The notes: a model not told the origin generated them from the letters alone. A stretch of 43,145 bases of DNA from Yinghuangia elevatio (GCF_040649515.1 NZ_JBEZFP010000080.1:1-43145), one strand, 5' to 3'. Positions 31,216 through 39,983 are shown, counted from the first letter of the stretch. Made by a program: numbers and translations.

Positions 31216-31965
31216 CTAGAGCATCGTGGCCTTCATGCGTCGCGGCGCGTCCAGGATGCGGCTGATGATCTGGACGATGATCGGCGGCTGCTCGCTGGAG
31301 TCGTGGTCGCCGCTCAGCACGTAGTAGACCTGCTCGACCGACGGGGGCCCGACGGCGAGCGTCTGCTTGGCGGCCTCGACGGATCCGGCCTCGCCGGTGC
31401 GCATCATGTACGCGGCGCTCATCGAGCCGGTCCGGCCCACGCCGGCGCCGCAGTGCACGTACACCGGTCCCGCCGAGGCCTGCACGGTCCGCAGGAACTC
31501 GTCGACCTGCGCGGGCGTCGGGGTCTGGCCGTCGCGGATCGGCAGCCGGACCAGGTCGAGCCCGGCCTGCGTCGGACGCGCGATGTCCTCGGCGCTCATG
31601 TGCTCGGCGCGCAGGTCGACCACGGTGCGCACGCCCATCGCGGCGAGTTCCTGGTATCCGGCGTCGCCGGGCGCCGAACCGCGGTAGACGCGGTCGTCGA
31701 CCTGCTTGAAGTGCTGCATTCCGGCGACGGTCTGGCCGGATCCGCCCGCGGTTTGCGAGGACGCCCAGGCGTGGACGCCGAGCATGCCGAGGAAGGCGAA
31801 CAGCCACACGGCCGCGTAGCCGAGGGCGGAGAAGACCAGCACCTTGGCGGTGCGCTTGGCGATCCGGCGGGCACGCGCGCGGGGGGCGGGCGGCTTGGGG
31901 GCGGGCCGGAGGACGGTGGCCTGGGACGGTATGACGGGGGTGGTGGGTGCTGCGGAGGACTGCAA
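31216..31965 (-). CDS. Membrane-anchored tyrosine/dual-specificity phosphatase
   Basis: 249 residues. A basic, Pro-rich N-terminus (1-40) is followed by one membrane helix (about 41-66, VLVFSALGYAAVWLFAFLGM) and a phosphatase domain with VYVHCGAGVGRTGSMSAAYM: His171, nucleophile Cys172, Arg178. Asp145 in PIRDGQTPT is a candidate general acid. N-in topology by the positive-inside rule would place the catalytic domain outside, which is unusual. The start is TTG with a weak GGTGA before it; an internal GTG at residue 42 is an alternative. Three aaaacggcc boxes lie upstream. Target unknown. Confidence 0.87.
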   Translation of the reverse strand: MQSSAAPTTPVIPSQATVLRPAPKPPAPRARARRIAKRTAKVLVFSALGYAAVWLFAFLGMLGVHAWASSQTAGGSGQTVAGMQHFKQVDDRVYRGSAPGDAGYQELAAMGVRTVVDLRAEHMSAEDIARPTQAGLDLVRLPIRDGQTPTPAQVDEFLRTVQASAGPVYVHCGAGVGRTGSMSAAYMMRTGEAGSVEAAKQTLAVGPPSVEQVYYVLSGDHDSSEQPPIIVQIISRILDAPRRMKATML

Positions 31966-32070
31966 AGGAAATCACCGGGAGGGGCAGGCATACCGCAGCG
32001 CGAGACGCGACGGTCGGGCGAGCCCCGACACTAACCCGCATCGCCGGGGTGCACAATGCTGATCAACTGG

Positions 32071-32120
32071 AAAACGGCCCCAAAACGGCCTAAATGGCTA
32101 CGAAACTAGAGAAAACGGCC
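32071..32120. promoter_or_regulatory. Three aaaacggcc boxes upstream of the phosphatase
   Basis: aaaacggcc occurs at 32071-32079, 32082-32090 and 32112-32120, i.e. 11 and 30 bp apart, near one and three helical turns. They lie about 105-155 bp upstream of the TTG start of the phosphatase gene, in the only promoter-sized gap before it. Possibly binding sites for one regulator. Confidence 0.55.
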
Positions 32121-32158
32121 GTGACATTGCTCACGTCTCCGGCCAAACCGTGCTCCTG

Positions 32159-33109
32159 TCAGGGCAGCCACGGCGACGGCGTGGCCTGCCCTTCACCGAG
32201 GAAACTCGCCTGGATACCGGGGGCGTTGGCGTCCACGAGGCAACCGCGCAACCGGGCGAGGTCGTTCTCGGTGAGCGCGGGGCGGACCACCAGGGCGAAA
32301 ACATCCGAACCGAGCTGGCTCAGGTCCGCGTTGTCGAGCGATCCCACCGTGATGCCGTGGCGGCAGCCCTCCCACAGATCGCCCGCGGCGCGCGCATTGT
32401 GCTGGGCGTCGCCCGGCGACCTGGTGTCCACCCGGAAGACCAGCGTCGTCGCCGCCGAGTCGGGCGGTGATCCGGGACGGGACTGCGTAGCGTCGCCGAG
32501 TGCGTCGATTCCCGCCGTGAGGCCGACGACACCGGCCAGGGCCACCGCGGCGAAGGCGGTCGTACGCCCAGGGCGGGGCGGCGGGATCGCCGGGGTGTCC
32601 TCCAGCCGCGGACCCGCCCGCAACGCCCCCTCGCTCGGCGCGGCCAGCGCCGCGAGGCGTCCGGCAAGGTGCCGGTCGGCGCCGGGCACGACCGTCATGC
32701 GGGCGATGCGCTGCACGACCCAGCTGATGCCGGACAGCACGACCCCGGCCGCCAGCAGCACCGGGATGAAGACCCGCTGCCCGGCGGCCGGATCGGCGAG
32801 CCGGGCCGCGTCCAGCCAGCGGAAGCGTTCGCCGGCGGCGTCGCCGGGCTGCTCGCCGGACTGTTCCAGACGGGCCTGCGCCAGGCGGCGGCGCACCTCC
32901 TCGCCCCGGCTGTCGGTGTCGGCGATCCGGTGCTCGAGCCGCGACATCCGGCTGAGCACCACGACACCCAGCAGGAACACCTCGATCGCGACGAACAGCA
33001 CCCCGCAGATCAGCGCCCGGTTCCACTGCCAGCGGTAGAGGTAGACGACCAGGTAGAACAGGGTCGCCGCGGCGGAGAGGCCGCCGATGAGGTAGCTGAC
33101 GTACTTCAC
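32159..33109 (-). CDS. Multipass membrane protein of unknown function
   Basis: 316 residues. Hydrophobic segments lie at about 5-25, 33-53, 113-133 and 185-205. A charged, helical, coiled-coil-like stretch (MSRLEHRIADTDSRGEEVRR onward, 56-90) lies between helices two and three. The C-terminal 100 residues are hydrophilic and probably outside, with a Cys pair (CRHG, LRGCLVD). I do not recognise the family. It overlaps the upstream phosphotransferase-like gene by 4 nt (ATGA), so the two are translationally coupled and may act together, for example on a lipid or envelope substrate; that is inference. Confidence 0.82.
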   Translation of the reverse strand: MKYVSYLIGGLSAAATLFYLVVYLYRWQWNRALICGVLFVAIEVFLLGVVVLSRMSRLEHRIADTDSRGEEVRRRLAQARLEQSGEQPGDAAGERFRWLDAARLADPAAGQRVFIPVLLAAGVVLSGISWVVQRIARMTVVPGADRHLAGRLAALAAPSEGALRAGPRLEDTPAIPPPRPGRTTAFAAVALAGVVGLTAGIDALGDATQSRPGSPPDSAATTLVFRVDTRSPGDAQHNARAAGDLWEGCRHGITVGSLDNADLSQLGSDVFALVVRPALTENDLARLRGCLVDANAPGIQASFLGEGQATPSPWLP

Positions 33110-35523
33110 GGCGAAGCTCCCTTCCCGGGCAGGGGACGGGGTGGTCGGGCGGGAACGCGGAGCCGCTCGGGATCCGCCGCACGGGCGGAGTCGCGGGGGC
33201 CGCCGGCGCCGGTGCCCTCGGAGTCGTCGGCGGCGTCGGCGGCGGTGACATCAGCGGCGGCGGCGACCCCGGCGACCCTCTCGGCCCTGCCGTCCGTGTG
33301 GCCCGCGTCGCCCGCGTCGTCCGGATCACCCGCATTGTCGGCGGTCCAGGTCGTCGTGACGGCCCTGACCTCGCCTGTGCCGCCGTCGACGGCGACCTGG
33401 GTACCTGACGGAAACCGCGCGACCGCATCGGGCACGGCCGTCGCGGTGGGGACGTGGTACTCGCGGGCCAGTACGGCGAGATGGGACAACGGGCTGCCGG
33501 TCTCCGCGACGAGCCCGGCCAGGCCCGGGAGGAGGGCGGCGAGCGCGGGGTCGAGCACGCGTACGACCAGCACCGCACGCTCCGGCCGCGGCCCCAGTCC
33601 GTCCCACACCGTGCCGGCACCGCTGCCGCCGCCCGCGCCCTGCCCCCCGGCGTCTGCCTCGGCGCTCCCGCGCCTCGTGCGCCGGGCGGGCTCCGGCACC
33701 GGTTCACCGTCGGCCAGGCGGAAGGCCGCCGGCAGGGCCTCGCGGTCCGGCCGCGGCAGCCGGTCCGCCAGATCGGACGGCACGGTGCCGCCGTCTCCGA
33801 CAGCCATCAGCTCCGCCCAGCGCAGCAGGCCCGTCCGGTCGACGTCGTCCAGCAGCCCGGCCGCGACGAGACGCGCGCCGAACGCCCGGATCATGCCGGC
33901 CTGCATCTCCTGCACCCAGCGAATGCGCAGGCGCAGACCCTCGCGTACCGGCAGAGACGACACACCGCGCGGCACGCCGGTCCAGGCGGTCGCGGGAGGC
34001 AGGCGCGCGGGCGCGGTCAGCGACGGCGGGAACAGCGCCAGCAGCACCGGATGGGCGGTGAGCAGTGCCGCGTCGTCCAGCCCGGCCGCGCGCCCCTCGG
34101 TGAGCACCGCCAGCGCCTCCGCGGCCACGGTCGTCTCGTCGCCCGGCCCCAACAGGGCCCCGGCCAGCGACTCCTGGGCGTGCAGCGCGGACAGCACGCG
34201 GCGGCCCCACGACGCCGCGTCGATCACCTGACCGCTGGACAGCCGGGAAGGCGACGGGAGTTCGGTGAGCTGCCGGTCCACGTCGGCCATCAGGTCGAGG
34301 GCGAGCAGCGGGAGCGTCGTCCGCAGCCGCCCGAGGCGCCACGCCGCACGCACCTTGCGGGCCGGCGGCACCGGATTGAGCACGTTGAGGACGCGGTGCC
34401 TGGGCGGTACGACGCCGAGCAGCGCCAGGTCCGCCGCGGCCCGGCCGTCGACGGCCACGACCGGCGGAACGGATCGCAGCGTACGCCGCGACGCCGCCCC
34501 CAGGATGTCCAGCGCCACGGTGAGCCCGTGCGCCATCGGCTCCAGCCACAGGTCCTGTTCGAGCGGCTGCAGCACGCCCGGGAACGTCTCGGCGACCGGG
34601 CCCGGGCCCAGAAGCCGCGCGCCGCGCGGTACCTGTGCGGCCATCGCGGTGATGGGACGCGACTGGAGCAGCCACAGGCGGTCGTCGGCGTCGAACGCGA
34701 ACTCGATGTCCTGCGGACCGCCGAACAGATCGGCGGCGCGCCGGGCGAGCACGGCCAGGCGCCGCAACCGGCTCGGACCCAGCAATCGCTCTCCGTGCGG
34801 CTCGACGGGCTCCCGGTCGAGCAGTCGGCCGGCCCGGGTCATGCGGTAACGGACGCCTTGCGTGGTGCCGTCGACCAGGGCCGCGGGCCCGCCCGCGGCG
34901 ACGGCGACCACGATCCGGTCGGTGCGCCCGCTGACCGGGTCCGCGCCGAACATCACGCCGCCCAGTTCGGGCCGGAGCATGGGTTGCACGAGCACCGCCA
35001 TGCCTTCGTGCGGCGGGCGGGGTGTCTCGACGAGGGCGGCGGAGTCGAGGACCTCGCGTACGGCGTCCGTGAACGCGTCCCATCCGCGTACGTCGAGCAC
35101 CGTGCGGAAGCGGCCGGCCATCGACGATCCTTCGGTGTCCTCGTACCGCGACGACGACCGCACCGCCAAAGGGCGTTCGTCGCTTCCGGCGAGTCCGTGC
35201 CACGCGGCCCGCACCGTCGTCGCCGTCGTCACGTCCAGGAGGCGGCCGTTGCCGCCGGGGTTGGTCGCGACGGTGTCGGTAGTGACGGCGTCGGTAGTGA
35301 CGGCCATGCCCGCCGTGCGGGCCTTGTCGGCGGCGCGGCCCGCGTGGCCGTTCGCGGACAGCCCCGGCACGAGAGCGAATCCGGGGAGTACGGGCAGTCC
35401 GGCCGCCGCGGCACGCGCCAGGTTGGCGGCCTTGGCGCCGGTGAGCTCGGGGTGCCTGGCCCGCTCGGTGTCCAGAGGGACCACCGGGGACGTCTGCGCA
35501 GCCTCTGCCGAGTCGGGCCGCAT
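33106..35523 (-). CDS. Rph/PEP-synthase-like phosphotransferase
   Basis: 805 residues. The N-terminal ATP-grasp (PPDK_N) domain spans about 10-290: LTGAKAANLARAAAAGLPVL, LAVRSSSRYEDTEGSSMAGR, VLVQPMLRPELGGVMFGADP and DIEFAFDADDRLWLLQSRPI. A middle domain follows (about 300-600), then the mobile swivel domain with the phosphohistidine site ETGSPLSHLAVLAREYHVPT (His681). The order ATP-grasp, middle domain, swivel is that of rifampin phosphotransferase (Rph) and PEP-synthase-like enzymes. The last 85 residues are an Ala/Asp/Gly-rich tail. The ATG at 35523 is favoured over a GTG two codons earlier by its GGGAG spacing. It is coupled to a membrane protein gene. The acceptor substrate is unknown. 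Confidence 0.88.
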   Translation of the reverse strand: MRPDSAEAAQTSPVVPLDTERARHPELTGAKAANLARAAAAGLPVLPGFALVPGLSANGHAGRAADKARTAGMAVTTDAVTTDTVATNPGGNGRLLDVTTATTVRAAWHGLAGSDERPLAVRSSSRYEDTEGSSMAGRFRTVLDVRGWDAFTDAVREVLDSAALVETPRPPHEGMAVLVQPMLRPELGGVMFGADPVSGRTDRIVVAVAAGGPAALVDGTTQGVRYRMTRAGRLLDREPVEPHGERLLGPSRLRRLAVLARRAADLFGGPQDIEFAFDADDRLWLLQSRPITAMAAQVPRGARLLGPGPVAETFPGVLQPLEQDLWLEPMAHGLTVALDILGAASRRTLRSVPPVVAVDGRAAADLALLGVVPPRHRVLNVLNPVPPARKVRAAWRLGRLRTTLPLLALDLMADVDRQLTELPSPSRLSSGQVIDAASWGRRVLSALHAQESLAGALLGPGDETTVAAEALAVLTEGRAAGLDDAALLTAHPVLLALFPPSLTAPARLPPATAWTGVPRGVSSLPVREGLRLRIRWVQEMQAGMIRAFGARLVAAGLLDDVDRTGLLRWAELMAVGDGGTVPSDLADRLPRPDREALPAAFRLADGEPVPEPARRTRRGSAEADAGGQGAGGGSGAGTVWDGLGPRPERAVLVVRVLDPALAALLPGLAGLVAETGSPLSHLAVLAREYHVPTATAVPDAVARFPSGTQVAVDGGTGEVRAVTTTWTADNAGDPDDAGDAGHTDGRAERVAGVAAAADVTAADAADDSEGTGAGGPRDSARAADPERLRVPARPPRPLPGKGASP

Positions 35524-35555
35524 GTTCACGGCTCCCTTCCACCGCCGGGTCGCGG

Positions 35556-35668
35556 CCCGACGCCCGGGAGCTCCCGTCAGGCGTGGCGCGTCGGGAGCCT
35601 GGCGTTCAAAAGCCGCGGCCAGACATCAAGCATCACTCTTACCCCCACCTAGTGACAAGAAGTGACAA
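35556..35668. promoter_or_regulatory. Structured upstream region of the phosphotransferase operon
   Basis: Arms cccgacgc (35556-35563) and gcgtcggg (35588-35595) enclose a second perfect palindrome cgggagctcccg (35565-35576). Farther up, agtgacaaga and agtgacaaat stand in tandem at 35651-35670, a 10-bp direct repeat. The hairpin would sit in the leader or promoter of the minus-strand operon starting at 35523. Confidence 0.5.
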
Positions 35669-35697
35669 ATAGCGCAAATATCCCGGTCATCACCGGT

Positions 35698-36927
35698 CTA
35701 CGCGTGGCCACCCACCGTGACCGGACCGATGGTGAGATCCGGGCGGCCTTCGAGCACGACACCGACCCGATCGACCTGCTCGTCCAGATCGGCGCGCTGC
35801 CGTCGCGTGAGGGTGACCAGCGGCTCCACGGTGACGTGCAGCTTGCGGCCGGAGCGGCGCACATGCCACAACCCCGCGACGACACCGTCCACGACGAGGT
35901 TCTGGAAGTTGCCGCGCAGCACACGGTCGGCGGCCTTGCCGGGATACAGCAGTTCCGGCGGCTGGTTGCCGACGCGGTAACTGTAGGTGTCGAAGTACGG
36001 GAGCAGCCGTACGCCGAGGTGCTCGGTGGGCGGCGCCGCGTCCGCGGCGGCCTCGAACAGGACGTGATCGGCGGGAAGCCACGCTTCGCCGCTCCCCTCG
36101 CCGTCCAACTCGACCTGGACCGGCCGGAGACCGTCGCCCGCCTCGGCGAACACCTCGACGGCCCACGGCTTCGGGGCGGCCAGCCAGTGGGCGAACCGCT
36201 GCGGGGTGGAAGGGCCGTAGGCGTTGAGATAGGCCCGCAGGACGTGCCCGAGCGCCTCACGTGGCTCTGCGGGCTCGAACGGATTCAGGCGGTGCGGATT
36301 CGTGTACGTCACCTTCCGCCCCCTGTTGGGCCCGAAGGCCAGGACACCGCGCAGGCCCGCCAGGTGCTGGGCCTGCCGCCAACGCGGCCACATGGTCTGG
36401 AACGCGGGCATGACCAAGTCGCCCGCCCACTCCCCCGCCCGCTCGACAACCGCGTCGCTCAACTCGTCGATGGTCAGGTCGGCCGCCTTGAGGCTGTCCG
36501 CAATTGCCTCGATGACAGCCTCGGTCTGGTCGTCTGTCATGCGCACGCCTTCCGGGAAGGCGTTCGACGCCATCGGCGGCACCGACGACAAGGCCCCGAC
36601 CCAGTACGGCATTTCGGCGGCGGGGAGGAAGTGCACCGTGCCACGCGGGCCATACGTCTTGACGATGCTGTGGTGCTGCCACAGCGCCTCGCGTACGTCC
36701 TGCCGGGTGGCCCCTTCGACGCGAAGTCCGATGCCGAGTTCAGCGGCGGACATCACCTGGGCGTGCGCACCGGCCATGGCCGTGACGGCCACCGGCACCA
36801 GCGTGGCGGGCGTGTCGCCGGCGAACGGCGTGCCAAGCCCTTGGGCGGCGAAGCGCGCGGCACAGACCTGCCCGCCGGTGAGACGCGGCACTGCTTGCTC
36901 GTTCGTCATGATCACATCCGACCCCAT
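35698..36927 (-). CDS. AlkZ-like winged-helix DNA-binding protein (HTH_42)
   Basis: 409 residues. LTGGQVCAARFAAQGL near the start, ALWQHHSIVKTYGPRGTVHF and LPAAEMPYWVGAL, then WPRWRQAQHLAGLRGVLAFG and the C-terminal LLPYFDTYSYRVGNQPPELL are typical of the AlkZ/DUF1062-like winged-helix family. Founding member AlkZ of Streptomyces sahachiroi is a DNA glycosylase that unhooks azinomycin crosslinks; many relatives are uncharacterised. The family QxQ catalytic motif appears as WRQAQHL. ATG 36927 is the longest start; ATG 36909 (MTNEQAVPRL) is an equally likely alternative. It is divergent from the secreted/membrane protein at 37092. Confidence 0.85.
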   Translation of the reverse strand: MGSDVIMTNEQAVPRLTGGQVCAARFAAQGLGTPFAGDTPATLVPVAVTAMAGAHAQVMSAAELGIGLRVEGATRQDVREALWQHHSIVKTYGPRGTVHFLPAAEMPYWVGALSSVPPMASNAFPEGVRMTDDQTEAVIEAIADSLKAADLTIDELSDAVVERAGEWAGDLVMPAFQTMWPRWRQAQHLAGLRGVLAFGPNRGRKVTYTNPHRLNPFEPAEPREALGHVLRAYLNAYGPSTPQRFAHWLAAPKPWAVEVFAEAGDGLRPVQVELDGEGSGEAWLPADHVLFEAAADAAPPTEHLGVRLLPYFDTYSYRVGNQPPELLYPGKAADRVLRGNFQNLVVDGVVAGLWHVRRSGRKLHVTVEPLVTLTRRQRADLDEQVDRVGVVLEGRPDLTIGPVTVGGHA

Positions 36928-37091
36928 ATGCCGGCTCCGTGGCCAGCCTGCCGGCCGCTGGACGCGCGGCAGTGCGGCGGATCGGTCCTGGTCAGGCGGG
37001 ATCCGCGAGGCGTCGTGTCATCCGAAACCCGCCCAAATCGGCAGCGTCCGCGTACTGCTGTGCGGCCGTACCGAGGCGTAGCCTGGGACAT

Positions 37092-38414
37092 GTGAGGAAG
37101 TCGGTCGTTCCTCGTTTCGGCTTGCGCGTGCTGCTGATGCTCCTGCTGGCTCTGTTGATGCTGCCGTTGACCGCCGGTACCGCCCGGGCCGCCGGGGTCA
37201 GCGAGATCGCGGCGCACTTGCGCGGAGACCCCGTCTACACGGAGCCGGCGGCGTCCGACGTCCTGCCGGCGGCGACGGCGGACGCGCTGCGCGCGACGAT
37301 CCGCGACTCGGGAAAGCCGGTCTTCGTGGTGGCCGTCCCCGCGGATTCGCCGCTGGCGGCCTCGGGTTCGCGGTCGGCCGTGCTGTCGGCGCTGCGCGAG
37401 GAGGTCGGCCGACCTGGCGTGTACGCGGTCGCCGTCGGCCGCACCTTCGACGCCGCCGCGGACGCGTCCGTCATGTCGCCGTCGCGGCTCGCCACCCTCA
37501 AGAGCGACAGCATCGCGGCACACCAGGGCGACGGCCCCGGCCTCTTCACCGAGTTCGTGGACGGCGCGGTAGCCGACTCCGGTCCCGGGACGGCATCGTC
37601 GTCCGACGGCGGGTCGAGCGGCGGGGCCACGGGCTTCGTGGTGCTCGGAGTCCTGCTGGCCGTCGGGGCGTTCGGCGTCCTGCTGTACCGCCGCCGCGGC
37701 CGACGCCGCCGGGCGGACCGCGAGCGGGCGGCACTCGAACAGGTGCGCCTCACGGTCGACGAGGACATCACGGCGTACGGCGAAGCCCTCGACCGCACCG
37801 GCTTCGACCCGGGCGCGCCCGCATCGGACGACGCCATGCGGGAGGACTGGGCGACGGCACTCGACGCATACGACCGGGCCAAGTACGCGATGGCCCGCGC
37901 CCGCAAACCGGACGACGTACGCGACGTCAGCGAGGCCTTGGACGACGGCCGGTTCGCACTCGCCACGCTCGACGCGCGGCGTATCGGGGAGCCGCTGCCG
38001 GAGCGGCGTCCGCCGTGCTTCTTCGACCCGCGGCACGGCGTGTCGGTGCGCGACGTGGAGTGGGCGCCGGCCGGCGGAGCCACCCGTACCGTCCCGGTGT
38101 GCAGTGCGGATGCCGCACGGCTCGACGACGGTCTGCCGCCGTTGGGCCGCCAGGTGGAGACGCCGGAGGGCCGGCGCCCCTACTGGGAGGCGGGGCCGGC
38201 GTACGCCCCCTGGGCGATGGGCTGGTACGGCGGCATGCTGCTCCCCGGCCTGCTGATCGGCACGACGCTCGGCACCGCGGCCGCGGCACCCGACTCGTAC
38301 GGCGCGGGGTTCGGCGACGGCGGAGGCGGCGGGGACTTCGGTGGCGGATTCGGCGGTTGGGGTGACGGCGGAGGAGGAGGCTGGGGCGGCGATGGTGGGG
38401 GCGGCGGGTTCTGA
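37092..38414 (+). CDS. Exported membrane protein with glycine-rich C-terminus
   Basis: 440 residues starting at GTG. Residues 1-30 are a signal peptide (FGLRVLLMLLLALLMLPLTA). The extracellular N-terminal domain (about 33-180) begins VSEIAAHLRGDPVYTEPAAS. One membrane helix is near 187-207 (GFVVLGVLLAVGAFGVLLYR), followed by a basic RRRGRRRR stop-transfer. A cytoplasmic helical part with EQVRLTVDEDITAYGEALD lies at about 215-300, and a Gly-rich tail covers the last 45 residues. The order (exported domain, membrane helix, cytoplasmic domain, GGGG tail) resembles TPM/DUF2207-type proteins, but I cannot name the family. Function unknown. Confidence 0.82.
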   Translation: MRKSVVPRFGLRVLLMLLLALLMLPLTAGTARAAGVSEIAAHLRGDPVYTEPAASDVLPAATADALRATIRDSGKPVFVVAVPADSPLAASGSRSAVLSALREEVGRPGVYAVAVGRTFDAAADASVMSPSRLATLKSDSIAAHQGDGPGLFTEFVDGAVADSGPGTASSSDGGSSGGATGFVVLGVLLAVGAFGVLLYRRRGRRRRADRERAALEQVRLTVDEDITAYGEALDRTGFDPGAPASDDAMREDWATALDAYDRAKYAMARARKPDDVRDVSEALDDGRFALATLDARRIGEPLPERRPPCFFDPRHGVSVRDVEWAPAGGATRTVPVCSADAARLDDGLPPLGRQVETPEGRRPYWEAGPAYAPWAMGWYGGMLLPGLLIGTTLGTAAAAPDSYGAGFGDGGGGGDFGGGFGGWGDGGGGGWGGDGGGGGF

Positions 38415-38574
38415 CCGCGTGATGCCCACTGCTCCGCTGCTTTCGCCGAGTCGGTGCCCTCGTCGAGCCGGTGTGATGTCTTGCCGGTGGGTGTTGACGA
38501 AGAGGCGGCGGAGGCCTGTTACTTATTGCTGTTGATGCGTACTGCGCCTGTCGCCTTTTACGCTTGCGCGCGCG

Positions 38575-39114
38575 TTACTCGCTGGGTCGGGAGCGAAACG
38601 CGGATGCCTGGGCGCGTGGGACCAGGCGCAGCTTGTCGTCCGGCCCGTCGTGCCGGGTCCACATCAGGATCCAGCCCATCGGCTCCGCGATGCGAGCCAC
38701 TTCCTCGGCGGTGAGCAGGCGGCGGTCCATCGGGTCGAGCGTCACCACCGGGGGCGGTCCCGTCTTGCCCGGGTCCTTCTTCGCCCGCAACGTTGTGCTG
38801 CGCGCGAATGCGTTCGCCAGGGTCTGCGTGGTCCAGATCTCCCACTCTTCGCGGGTCCCGTCCAGTTCCAGGCGCATTTTGCGGCGGCTCAGCCACATCG
38901 AACCGGTCTCGACGTCGGCCGAACGTGTCCCTCCCGGGCCGGCAGCGGCGGCAACCAGGGCTACCAGCCACAGCACCCCGATCGCCGCCGAGTAGAGCGG
39001 CTGGAGGACGAACTGCGCATACACGCCCGCCCGCGAGCGCTTTTGGAACGGCCCCAGGAGAGTTCCGGCCGGCGGCTCCCCGACCCAATACGGCTTCCTC
39101 GACTGCTGGCCCAC
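38575..39114 (-). CDS. One-pass membrane protein of unknown function
   Basis: 179 residues, GTG start. One membrane segment at about 31-60 (YAQFVLQPLYSAAIGVLWLVALVAAAAG), followed by a hydrophilic C-terminal region containing WLSRRKMRLELDGTREEWEI, TLDPMDRRLLTAEEVARIAE and WILMWTRHDG. No family recognised. It ends with TAA, rare in this genome, beside a lower-GC patch (38510-38560). It is convergent with the glycine-rich membrane protein with no clear terminator between them. Confidence 0.68.
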   Translation of the reverse strand: MGQQSRKPYWVGEPPAGTLLGPFQKRSRAGVYAQFVLQPLYSAAIGVLWLVALVAAAAGPGGTRSADVETGSMWLSRRKMRLELDGTREEWEIWTTQTLANAFARSTTLRAKKDPGKTGPPPVVTLDPMDRRLLTAEEVARIAEPMGWILMWTRHDGPDDKLRLVPRAQASAFRSRPSE

Positions 39115-39458
39115 GCCCCCATCCTGCCCTCACCCGCGCCACTCACGCGGCCCGCCCCCAACACCGATCACCCCATTGCCAACTCGCCCCGGCCGCCGGG
39201 CAAACGGCAACGGCCAGATGGCCTGGCCCACGACGCGGGCACCGCGGCGGAGCACATGGGTCGGCACCCAGGGCAGGAGCGCCGTGGCATCATCGTGGCA
39301 CCACGATCTGGCACCACCTGACACCAGATGACGTCATTGACTAACTACCTTCACCAGCCTGCTAGTTCATCGAGATCGGCCTCTCTCGACGCAGCCGTGA
39401 CACCATAAAAGCGCCAGAAAATTTGCAAGTGGCGCCATCGTGATGCCATGATGGCGCC
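39115..39458. promoter_or_regulatory. Regulatory region of the HicB-like gene with TGGCRCCA sites
   Basis: 344 bases without a gene. atcgtggcaccacgat (39292-39307) is a perfect 7+2+7 palindrome; tggcaccac follows at 39309. gacacca recurs near 39320 and 39398. A 10-bp inverted repeat, tggcgccatc (39430-39439) and gatggcgcca (39450-39459), overlaps the start codon at 39459. The shared tggcRcca core suggests several binding sites for one protein, most simply the HicB-like protein itself. Confidence 0.65.
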
Positions 39459-39459
39459 A
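39430..39459. promoter_or_regulatory. Operator-like inverted repeat overlapping the start codon
   Basis: tggcgccatc (39430-39439), 10-bp spacer, gatggcgcca (39450-39459). Both arms also contain the self-complementary ggcgcc. The right arm reaches the A of the ATG, so a bound protein would block both transcription and, if leaderless, the start site. No Shine-Dalgarno sequence is visible. Confidence 0.7.
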
Positions 39460-39983
39460 TGGACCTGACACCGTACGTCGACCACCTCCGCAACGATCTC
39501 GCGGTCGCCGCCGAGGCCGGCGGCGACGAGGCCCGCGCCCTCGCGGACCGCATCACCGCGCCGCTGGAGTCGGCGGCCCGGCTGATGCTGCTGAACGCGC
39601 TGTCCGCGGCGGCCGACGAGATCACCCGGGACCTCGCGCCGGGCTCGGTGGACGTCCGGCTGCGCGGTCTTGACCCGGACTTCGTCGTCAACCTGCCGTT
39701 CGACCTCGTGGTCGAGGAGCACGGGGGCCCGCACGAAACACCGAGTGCGGCAAAGCCCGTGCCGGCGTCCGAGGGCGACGAGGGCAATACCTCACGCATC
39801 AACCTGCGCCTTCCCGCGCATCTGAAGCAACGGGTCGAGGAGGTCGCCGGGCGCGAAGGCCTGTCGGTGAACGCGTGGCTCGTCCGCGTGGCCGCCGCGG
39901 CCGTCGAGCCCTCCGACGAACGCAGGCCGCCCCCGCGGCGCGTGGCGCGGGGCGGCGACCGCTTCACCGGCTGGGTGCACTGA
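39459..39983 (+). CDS. Orphan HicB-like ribbon-helix-helix protein
   Basis: 174 residues. The N-terminal half is helical and acidic (MDLTPYVDHLRNDLAVAAEA; ADRITAPLESAARLMLLNAL). The C-terminal part has the ribbon-helix-helix pattern SRINLRLPAHLKQRVEEVAG, REGLSVNAWLVRVAAAAVE (about 108-148), followed by a basic tail. Streptomyces proteins like this are annotated as HicB family antitoxins, but no HicA toxin gene is next to it. DUF4097 follows 169 bp later on the same strand, a pairing I know from other Streptomyces. It probably acts as a transcription regulator of its own operon through the TGGCGCCA-type repeats upstream. Confidence 0.85.
   Translation: MDLTPYVDHLRNDLAVAAEAGGDEARALADRITAPLESAARLMLLNALSAAADEITRDLAPGSVDVRLRGLDPDFVVNLPFDLVVEEHGGPHETPSAAKPVPASEGDEGNTSRINLRLPAHLKQRVEEVAGREGLSVNAWLVRVAAAAVEPSDERRPPPRRVARGGDRFTGWVH

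Noticed and set aside
33106..35523. Naming the phosphotransferase rph
   Set aside because: Domain order fits, but the phosphohistidine motif and tail differ and no rifamycin-associated element is seen upstream.
39459..39983. HicAB toxin-antitoxin system
   Set aside because: No HicA-like double-stranded-RNA-binding-fold gene lies on either side; only the HicB-like protein is present.
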